From NCBI GenBank assembly GCA_038522635.1, contig JBCBJZ010000088.1:1-15317 (forward strand): DNA of 15,317 nt. Reading direction: 5' to 3'. This document shows positions 10,313 through 15,317 of this stretch, one piece after another. The stretch comes from JBCBJZ01 sp038522635. GTDB lineage: Bacteria > Pseudomonadota > Alphaproteobacteria > Rhizobiales > Hyphomicrobiaceae. Each line of letters starts with the position of its first letter. Position 1 is the stretch's first letter. The notes under the pieces are model-generated. The model was not told the origin of the DNA. It was given only the letters and a program-made list of their open reading frames with translations, and ran no database searches. Made by a program: the position numbers and the translations under genes.

Positions 10313-10774
10313 CTACGTCGCCCAGTTCCCATGCGCCTGATCTGCGCCGGGATCAGAGTGCTTGCTGGCCCCGTATCTGTTGGGTCCGGGCTGACCCGCG
10401 AGGAACCCAAGCTCCACAAGCATCCAAATCGCACCGATGATGATGACGCTCAACAGCACCATCAGAAGCAGCCACCAGCCAGACTTGCCGCGGTCGTGGA
10501 GACGACGCACCGAGAGGACGATCGCCATATAGGTTGTGAGCAGATAAGCGGCGAGGACCATCCACACGCCGGGGTTGCTAAGCAGAGCAACGAAGTCCGG
10601 CGGATCTCCCGTGTCAGACGGAGCGAGCGCCGTCGCCCAATCGATGAAACCCAACATCTGAGCCAGGTATCCCGTCCCGAGCAGCAGAGCGATCGAGATG
10701 ATGTAAAGGAAGACGTTGCCCAGCCACCAGGCCGCGCGTCCGGATCGACCTCCCGGACTAAAATAGTGCTTCAT
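10313..10774 (-). CDS. DUF805 family membrane protein
   Basis: The 153-residue inner-membrane protein is of the DUF805 (YhaH-like) family. It starts MKHYFSPGGRSGRAAWW and has hydrophobic segments at about 18-45, 66-88 and 100-124. The family signature SVRRLHDRGKSGWW lies between the second and third. A GPNRYG motif follows the last segment, as is usual. The C-terminal tail is hydrophilic. The frame is open for 37 more codons upstream, but the ATG at 10774 has an AGGGGA site about nine bases before it and gives the family-standard start. The biochemical role of DUF805 is not known. It is the 3'-most of three separate minus-strand genes and has its own terminator at 10247-10281. Confidence 0.92.
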   Translation of the reverse strand: MKHYFSPGGRSGRAAWWLGNVFLYIISIALLLGTGYLAQMLGFIDWATALAPSDTGDPPDFVALLSNPGVWMVLAAYLLTTYMAIVLSVRRLHDRGKSGWWLLLMVLLSVIIIGAIWMLVELGFLAGQPGPNRYGASKHSDPGADQAHGNWAT

Positions 10775-10972
10775 AGCGAAGTCCCCTGAAGAGCGGCCGC
10801 CTACCGTAGCGCCGCGTTTCGCGTTCCCTTGCGTGGTGTTGGTTAACGCGCCACGCGCGCATGCTATGCCACGGATGGGTTGCACACAAAAGGGGCATGT
10901 AGCCCTCAGGGTGTGCGCTTTGCTGGGTGACGCCCAGGACCAACACCGTGAACGTCGTTGCGCCGGCTCAAC

Positions 10973-11398
10973 CTACTGCCGGGCCTGCACCACCCGACTT
11001 GAGAGCCGCGCAGTGCCCGTCTCACCATCGTTGCGCACCCAGCGCACAAACCGACCGCGCCGGCGGATGGTGAAACAGTGCATTTTGCCCTGCAGCCAGT
11101 TCCGCCACTTCTGGCAGAGCCGCCCACGGTTCACCCACCAGCGCCCGGTATCACGCGAGCGACCCATGTAAGGGGCGATCTTTTTGGACTGCGCCACCAT
11201 CGAGCCATCGGGCAGGTAGCGGATCGGTACGGCGCCGACGAGCGTGTTGAGGTAGACGACGCGCCCGGGGATCTCCCGTTTAAGTTCCGCATTGCCAAGT
11301 TTACGCATTTGCGCCTGGGCGGGGATGCTGATGGCGGCTTGCGCAAGGGAAACGAGTAGAGCGCTAGAAGAGAGGGCGACGAGCGTTCGCGGTGACAT
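10973..11398 (-). CDS. Small exported protein with GRWW and paired cysteines, unknown function
   Basis: The 141-residue protein has an N-terminal signal peptide (basic MSPR, a hydrophobic stretch at 5-25, likely cleavage after AQA near residue 29), so it should be periplasmic. The mature part is very basic. Its core shows PIRYLPDGSMVAQSKKIAPY, then GRWWVNRGRLCQKWRNWLQG, then HCFTIRRRGRFVRWVRNDG. This Trp/Cys pattern (Cys95 and Cys108, probably a disulfide) resembles small secreted alphaproteobacterial proteins in which a 'mutable' display segment is followed by GRWW...LC..W...C; I cannot assign a named family. The ATG at 11398 has AGGAT about nine bases upstream. It stands alone between two other minus-strand genes. 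Confidence 0.75.
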   Translation of the reverse strand: MSPRTLVALSSSALLVSLAQAAISIPAQAQMRKLGNAELKREIPGRVVYLNTLVGAVPIRYLPDGSMVAQSKKIAPYMGRSRDTGRWWVNRGRLCQKWRNWLQGKMHCFTIRRRGRFVRWVRNDGETGTARLSSRVVQARQ

Positions 11399-11722
11399 GC
11401 CGGCGATCCTGACCTTAAGGGGAGCTATGCTGCTGACGGTTGCGCGCTACTGTGCGTCCACGATGGTCGTTTTGTGTCGGAAGGCCTTAATGAACCAGCA
11501 CAACAGTTGCTTCAATGCCGCTCGTCCACAAAATTCATGCATGCATGATCGCTGCCGATGCGCGCGGTGAAGCTGCCACCGTTGAACCGGCCAAAAGTAA
11601 CAGGTCTGCACCGGAGCCGGGACAGGCCTTTCATTCACTCATAAAGAGAAGCCGCGCGCCCCTTTCGGCCGCGCCATCACGCCTGGGGTGCTCAGCGCAT
11701 ACACGCTGGAGGGCTCGACGCG
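11399..11722. other. Intergenic region with palindrome and weak hairpin
   Basis: This 324-nt gap between two minus-strand exported-protein genes has no recognisable gene. It contains a perfect 14-bp palindrome TCATGCATGCATGA (11535-11548) and an imperfect GC-rich hairpin at 11654-11674, on the minus strand GCGCG, mismatch, CC around a GAAAG loop, followed by TTCTCTTT. The hairpin could be a weak terminator of the upstream gene. The palindrome could be a regulator site for the downstream gene. Confidence 0.4.
11654..11674 (-). terminator. Possible weak terminator after the 131-residue exported-protein gene
   Basis: On the minus strand an imperfect GC-rich hairpin (5 bp, one G-G mismatch, 2 bp) is followed by GGCTTCTCTTT, about 49 nt beyond the stop codon at 11723. 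The pyrimidine-rich but interrupted T-tract makes it a low-confidence call. Confidence 0.3.
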
Positions 11723-12118
11723 TCAAAAGCGATGCTTGACCGTCCCGCGTACGGTAAGCCCGTTGTCATCGGCATCATCTCCCGATGGCGTCCCAGCCGG
11801 CGCGTTGGGTTGCGCGGGAACAGGCGGCTTGCCGTCCGCGCCGTAGAGCAGCTCCAGCCCAAAATCGAGCTTCGGTAGCTTCCCGATCACCCCAATCACC
11901 GGCAGCCGGATCTCGGTGCCCTCTGACGGCTTCGCGCTCGGGACAGGCTTGGCGGCGTTCAAATCCGTCTTGAGCTTGTGCTTTGCGGCAGGCGCTTGAG
12001 GCTCGCCTCCGAGCTGCGTCTCTTGAAAGGCCATGGCCGTGCCACCGCCCGCGCCGATCGAGCCACCCAACCCGACCACGCAGATCGCCGCCACTGCGAT
12101 CGCGTGCACCATCTTCAT
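11723..12118 (-). CDS. Small exported protein, unknown function
   Basis: The 131-residue protein starts MKMVHAIAVAAICVVGLGGS and has a clear signal peptide with likely cleavage after AMA at residue 30. The mature part is low in complexity, with Ala/Pro/Lys linkers on both sides of a more ordered middle (EIRLPVIGVIGKLPKLDFGL then ELLYGADGKPP) and an acidic stretch before the C-terminal GLTVRGTVKHRF. The ending in a basic-aromatic F is reminiscent of outer-membrane-targeted or surface proteins, but that is speculation. The ATG at 12118 is taken as start; a TTG six codons upstream is possible, and neither has a strong ribosome-binding site. It is divergent from the corrinoid cluster. Confidence 0.65.
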   Translation of the reverse strand: MKMVHAIAVAAICVVGLGGSIGAGGGTAMAFQETQLGGEPQAPAAKHKLKTDLNAAKPVPSAKPSEGTEIRLPVIGVIGKLPKLDFGLELLYGADGKPPVPAQPNAPAGTPSGDDADDNGLTVRGTVKHRF

Positions 12119-12650
12119 CGGTCTAAAACCCCGCAATACGTCTCGCGTGAACCCTCAAGAACAGAGTCGCCGCCGCAGGCCACGGCTTAACCGACGCCCT
12201 ACTTTGTTTCCAGCGTGGTTAAGCGTTGGTGAAGATTTCCGCGGCCCTGTGTGTTGGAACCGCCATGGTCGCCTTGTGGTCGCATGTTGCTCACGCCTGA
12301 GCCTCGCGCTCCCCCGCGCCCACACTGTGGCGCTGACACCCCAAGCCGTCCTGCTGCCGCGTAACGATCGCGATGCGTTGCGATCAAGCCACACACACGA
12401 GTACGGCAGCGCGCACAGCTTGGAAGATCCAGAGGGTCCAGGCCATCGCTCCTAACCCCCGGTCGCTATGCCGCGCGCCGCCACCGCCGGAACACACCCC
12501 AACGCGCACGAACAAAAATGTCGCATTCACTTCACTTCAAGTCTTGCCGGCGACAGTAGAGCCGCCGGCTTTCCGGCACCTTGTTCCCTGCGGACATCCG
12601 CCCGCATGGGCAGCCGTCCCGCAGGTCGAATGCCAAAGGAGCGCCCGCCC
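12119..12650. other. Divergent intergenic region upstream of the corrinoid cluster
   Basis: This 532-nt gap separates the exported-protein gene from the B12-protein gene and should hold promoters for both. The last 110 nt before the corrinoid gene are foldable on the plus strand: GCCGGCG/CGCCGGC (12546-12569) followed by TTT, and CCTGCGG/CCGCAGG (12587-12625) enclosing a CCC-GCAT-GGG hairpin. I searched by eye for cobalamin-riboswitch and glycine-riboswitch conserved boxes and did not find them. No confident sigma70 promoter was identified. Confidence 0.45.
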
Positions 12651-13379
12651 ATGTCCGAGGAAGACGCCGAGATCAACCTGTCCGAGATGGCGGACGACGA
12701 GCTCGTGCTGCAAATGCACGATGATCTCTACGACGGCCTGCAGGAAGAGATTGAAGAGGGCGTCAACATCCTTCTGGAGCGCGGCTGGACCCCTTACGAT
12801 GTGCTCACCAAAGCCCTGGTCGAAGGTATGCGCATCGTCGGCGTCGATTTCCGCGACGGCATCTTGTTCGTGCCCGAAGTGCTGATGTCGGCCAACGCCA
12901 TGAAGGCGGGCATGGGCATCTTGCGGCCGCTGCTTGCGGAAACCGGTGCGCCCAAAGTCGGCAAGATGGTGATCGGCACGGTCAAAGGCGACATTCACGA
13001 CATCGGCAAGAACCTGGTGTCGATGATGATGGAAGGCGCCGGCTTCGAGGTTGTCGACATCGGCATCAACAACCCGGTCGAGAACTACCTCGCCGCGATC
13101 GAAGAACATGAACCTGACATCCTCGGGATGTCAGCGCTGCTCACCACCACGATGCCGTACATGAAGGTCGTCATCGACACCCTCAAAGATAAGGGCATGC
13201 GCAACGACTACATCGTGCTCGTCGGTGGCGCACCGCTGAACGAAGAGTTCGCCGATGCGATCGGGGCCGATGCCTATTGCCGCGATGCGGCGGTCGCTGT
13301 GGAGACCGCGAAATCGTTCATGGAGCGCCGGCAAGGGTCCGCGGCAGCCGTAGCGGCCGCGGCAGCCGCCGGTGCCTGA
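12651..13379 (+). CDS. Corrinoid (B12-binding) methyltransferase protein, MtbC/MttC type
   Basis: The 242-residue protein carries a cobalamin that shuttles methyl groups between a substrate-specific methyltransferase and an acceptor. Residues ~14-95 are the helical cap domain (FVPEVLMSANAMKAGMGILR). Residues ~104-225 are the Rossmann-like B12 domain, with GTVKGDIHDIGKN supplying the DxHxxG motif (His116 as lower cobalt ligand), a Ser-Ala-Leu at 161-163, and VGGAPLNEEFADAIGADAY near the C-terminus. A poly-Ala tail follows. It resembles the stand-alone corrinoid proteins of methylamine-type systems and the B12 modules of MetH. The ATG at 12651 (MSEEDAEINLSEM) is preferred for AAAGGAG about ten bases upstream; an in-frame ATG lies 21 nt earlier. 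It is the first gene of the plus-strand C1 cluster. Confidence 0.95.
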   Translation: MSEEDAEINLSEMADDELVLQMHDDLYDGLQEEIEEGVNILLERGWTPYDVLTKALVEGMRIVGVDFRDGILFVPEVLMSANAMKAGMGILRPLLAETGAPKVGKMVIGTVKGDIHDIGKNLVSMMMEGAGFEVVDIGINNPVENYLAAIEEHEPDILGMSALLTTTMPYMKVVIDTLKDKGMRNDYIVLVGGAPLNEEFADAIGADAYCRDAAVAVETAKSFMERRQGSAAAVAAAAAAGA

Positions 13380-13401
13380 GCCAGGCGGCACCGGAGAAGC
13401 G

Positions 13402-14145
13402 GTGCGGTCGGCCATGGCCTCCAACAACCTCGCAGGCGCAAGCCGTCGGCCAGCGGCCGCGTCAACGTTGGTGATCGCGTGCGGGGCGCTGGCGCGCGAG
13501 CTCGTCACGCTCAAAGCCCTCAACGGCTGGGATCACATGGCGATCACGTGCCTCAACGCAGCGTTGCACAACCGCCCTGACCAGATCACCGCAGCGGTGG
13601 AAGCGAAGATCCACGCCAACCGCCACCGCTACGACGAGATCCTCTGCCTTTACGGCGACTGCGGCACCGGCGGCGCGCTCGATGCGATGCTGGCGCGCGA
13701 GGGCGTACCACGCATTGCGGGCGACCATTGCTACGCCTTTTATGCCGGCCTCGACGCGTTCGACGCCATGGCGGAACAGGAACTTGGCACCTTCTATCTG
13801 ACCGACTTTCTGGCCCGGCACTTCGACCGCTTGGTCATCCAGGGGCTCGGGCTGGACCGCCACCCGCATCTGCTGGAAGCCTATTTCGGCCACTACACCC
13901 GGTTGATGTATCTGGCGCAAAGCGATGACCCTGCGCTGGACGCAGCGGCCCGTTCGGCCGCTGAACGGTTGGGCCTGCGCTTTGCCACCGCCCGGACGGG
14001 CTTTGGGCTGATGGAAGCGTTCCTGCAGCCCGCCCCGGGACAGCCCGGCTCAGCTGAAGCCGCAGAAGCTGGCCCAACGGTCCCCGCCAGCGCAGTCGCC
14101 GCCGCCGGCAGCCCGCTCGCCGCCGCCCCTGCCGACCCCGCGTAA
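13402..14145 (+). CDS. DUF1638 family protein
   Basis: The 247-residue protein belongs to DUF1638, a family of unknown biochemistry that recurs beside corrinoid methyltransferase genes. The characteristic segments are VIACGALARELVTLKAL near the N-terminus, a central YGDCGTGGALDAM and GDHCYAFYAG. Conserved-looking Cys and His (Cys27, Cys50, His56, Cys82, Cys87, His109, Cys110) could bind a metal, but this is inference. The C-terminal 40 residues are Ala/Pro-rich and probably disordered. The start is uncertain: GTG 13402 has GGAGAA close upstream, GTG 13372 overlaps the previous gene by 8 nt, and ATG 13414 lacks a well-spaced site. It is followed 14 nt later by the small virulence-factor-domain gene, so it is surely in the same operon. 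Confidence 0.88.
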   Translation: MRSAMASNNLAGASRRPAAASTLVIACGALARELVTLKALNGWDHMAITCLNAALHNRPDQITAAVEAKIHANRHRYDEILCLYGDCGTGGALDAMLAREGVPRIAGDHCYAFYAGLDAFDAMAEQELGTFYLTDFLARHFDRLVIQGLGLDRHPHLLEAYFGHYTRLMYLAQSDDPALDAAARSAAERLGLRFATARTGFGLMEAFLQPAPGQPGSAEAAEAGPTVPASAVAAAGSPLAAAPADPA

Positions 14146-14159
14146 GAGGGCCCAACGCC

Positions 14160-14459
14160 ATGGCCACATGCACCATCATCTATTGGCGCGACATCCCCTC
14201 GCAGGTGATCGTCAAAGCCGGCCGCAAGAGCGCCAAGCGTGAATTGCCCAAACGGTTCATCGAGGCGATCGATGCGGCGGCCATGCGCTCAGGCGCCAGC
14301 GAAACGGACGCTTATCTGGCGGACTGGCGCCGCAGCACGCCTGAACCCTGCGGTGATGATCTTGAGGCAGAAGCCGAGGCCGCTGCGACGCGTCTTGATG
14401 AAACCTACGACAAGCAGCGCCTGGTCGCGCTGACCGCCAACGAAGGGCGTAACCCATGA
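14160..14459 (+). CDS. Small 'virulence factor' domain protein (PF13769-like)
   Basis: The 99-residue cytoplasmic protein starts MATCTIIYWRDIPSQVIVKA and then reads KRELPKRFIEAIDAAAMRSG, with ETDAYLADWRRSTPEPCGDD further on. This matches the small family annotated 'virulence factor' from homology to part of a staphylococcal protein. Nothing here suggests virulence; the gene sits between DUF1638 and a MetV-like protein in a C1 cluster, so a role in corrinoid/folate metabolism is more likely. The ATG at 14160 has GAGGG about nine bases upstream. The stop overlaps the next start as ATGA, indicating translational coupling. No signal peptide or membrane segment is present. The exact function is unknown. 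Confidence 0.85.
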   Translation: MATCTIIYWRDIPSQVIVKAGRKSAKRELPKRFIEAIDAAAMRSGASETDAYLADWRRSTPEPCGDDLEAEAEAAATRLDETYDKQRLVALTANEGRNP

Positions 14460-15145
14460 GCCCCGCGCCCGCGCCGTCCGCGCCGCCGTCTTCTGCGCCG
14501 CCGTCGTCTGCTCACCCGTCGTCCGCGCCAGCAAAGCTCGCAGCAGCGCAAACGACCCTACCGCCGCTCACCGCTTCGCACGCGTTCGACCCAGCCCGCG
14601 CAGGCGCGCCGCCGCAACGTGGCAGTTGGCGCCTGCGGTACTGGAGCGTGCGCCGATCGCGCGCGCTCGAATGGTTTTACAACGGCTTTGAGCGCAACCT
14701 CGTGCGCCTGGCCCCTTTGTTTGCAAGGCTCGGTTGGCAGCGCCTTGAACGGCCCACGGCAATGCTCGAAGCTGGCGTGAAAGGCGCGCTGTTCGATTGC
14801 CGCATGTGTGGGCAATGCATGCTCTCATCGAGCGGCATGTCCTGCCCGATGAACTGTCCCAAGGCGCTACGTAACGGCCCGTGCGGCGGTGTCCGCGCGA
14901 ACGGCAATTGCGAGGTCTACCCGGGGATGCCGTGCGTTTGGGTGGAAGCCTGGGAGGGCTCACAACGCATGCGCGACGGCGACAAGATCAGGGTTGTCCA
15001 ACCGCCCGTCGACAACCGTTTGAAAGGGCGCTCGTCGTGGATGGCGGTTGCAGCCAACGGCCCTGACATTGCCGAGCAGCCGCTGGCTCACACGCTCGCC
15101 GCTCCCACCAAGCCGCCATCGCTGGCGACAGCGCGGCACGACTGA
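14456..15145 (+). CDS. MetV-like protein with methylenetetrahydrofolate reductase C-terminal (MTHFR_C) domain
   Basis: The 229-residue protein has a disordered Ser/Ala/Pro-rich N-terminus (1-50) and then a basic helical stretch. From about residue 95 follows the MTHFR_C cysteine domain: FDCRMCGQC, SCPMNCPKALRNGPCGGVR, and NCEVYPGMPCVWVEAW. Eight cysteines (115, 118, 121, 130, 134, 143, 152, 160) suit zinc or Fe-S binding. This domain is found in MetV, the partner subunit of MetF in acetogens, and next to MetF-like reductases in aerobic alphaproteobacteria. Here it probably partners a reductase oxidising methyl-tetrahydrofolate to methylene-tetrahydrofolate. The ATG at 14456 overlaps the upstream stop by four bases. 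No reductase catalytic barrel is present in this ORF. Confidence 0.87.
   Translation: MSPAPAPSAPPSSAPPSSAHPSSAPAKLAAAQTTLPPLTASHAFDPARAGAPPQRGSWRLRYWSVRRSRALEWFYNGFERNLVRLAPLFARLGWQRLERPTAMLEAGVKGALFDCRMCGQCMLSSSGMSCPMNCPKALRNGPCGGVRANGNCEVYPGMPCVWVEAWEGSQRMRDGDKIRVVQPPVDNRLKGRSSWMAVAANGPDIAEQPLAHTLAAPTKPPSLATARHD
14474..14533 (+). repeat. Imperfect 15-bp tandem repeat encoding (S/P)SA(P/H)P
   Basis: Four consecutive 15-bp units begin at 14474, 14489, 14504 and 14519, and encode PSAPP, SSAPP, SSAHP and SSAPA in the N-terminal tail of the MetV-like protein. The period is a multiple of three, so unit number can change without breaking the frame. It is probably a flexible linker of no conserved sequence. 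Confidence 0.75.
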
Positions 15146-15232
15146 TCGGCGTACGCAGCAGCGCCGCTCGTCGCTCGCCTTTCACAACCCTAGCAACACG
15201 CTGGCACTGACCGCACCAACGCTGGAACCGCC

Positions 15233-15317
15233 ATGGGCCACCACCCCGACGCTATCTCGCCCGACCCGCTCAAGCCCAGCTTTCGCGATTCGCCGGGCCA
15301 CACCAGCCGCGGCCGCC
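15233..15317 (+). CDS. N-terminal fragment of next cluster gene (cut by window edge), possibly MetF-type reductase
   Basis: An open frame begins at the ATG at 15233 (MGHHPDAISPDPLKPSFRDS) and runs off the window after 28 codons. GGAA lies about six bases upstream. The leader-like residues seen are not diagnostic. From its place, 87 nt after a MetV-like gene, a methylenetetrahydrofolate reductase is the natural expectation. A methyltetrahydrofolate-corrinoid methyltransferase or another cluster member is also possible. Both the product and the start are inferred from context. Confidence 0.4.
   Translation, partial: MGHHPDAISPDPLKPSFRDSPGHTSRGR

Noticed and set aside
12119..12650. Cobalamin riboswitch upstream of the corrinoid protein
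   Set aside because: The conserved B12-box and surrounding core motifs were looked for by eye and not found. Only generic GC-rich hairpins are present.

Overview
The window is GC-rich chromosomal DNA from an alphaproteobacterium, most likely Hyphomicrobiales (Rhizobiales) or a close relative. The evidence is the near-canonical alpha RpoB and ribosomal proteins, the tRNA-Trp-secE-nusG order, and an aerobic-type corrinoid/one-carbon cluster of a kind found in this class. The genus cannot be read from the sequence.

Right to left on the minus strand (9461 to 1) runs the transcription/translation operon: tRNA-Trp(CCA), secE, nusG, rplK, rplA, rplJ, rplL, rpoB and the first 71 codons of rpoC. A good sigma70-type promoter precedes the tRNA. 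The operon has three long non-coding stretches: 431 nt before rplJ, 771 nt between rplL and rpoB, and 225 nt between rpoB and rpoC. Each contains hairpins. The most striking signal in the window is a 20-bp complementarity (two G-U pairs) between the rplJ leader RNA (6539-6558) and the rplL ribosome-binding region (5755-5774). It would hide the rplL Shine-Dalgarno sequence and suggests long-range translational control of L7/L12.

Divergent from the tRNA is a plus-strand gene for a CBS-pair protein with a C-terminal membrane anchor (9674-10180). It faces a minus-strand DUF805 membrane protein, and a strong intrinsic terminator for the DUF805 gene lies between them. Two small exported proteins of unknown function follow on the minus strand (10973-11398 and 11723-12118).

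From 12651 to the right edge is a tightly packed plus-strand cluster: a B12-binding corrinoid protein, a DUF1638 protein, a small 'virulence factor'-domain protein, a MetV-like protein with the methylenetetrahydrofolate reductase C-terminal cysteine domain, and the first 28 codons of another ORF. Together they look like part of a corrinoid-dependent methyl-transfer pathway that passes methyl groups from a methylated compound (perhaps a quaternary or methylated amine) to tetrahydrofolate for oxidation. The methyltransferase, corrinoid reactivator and MetF would be expected just beyond the right edge. The DUF1638 and 'virulence factor' proteins are the uncharacterised parts of this module.
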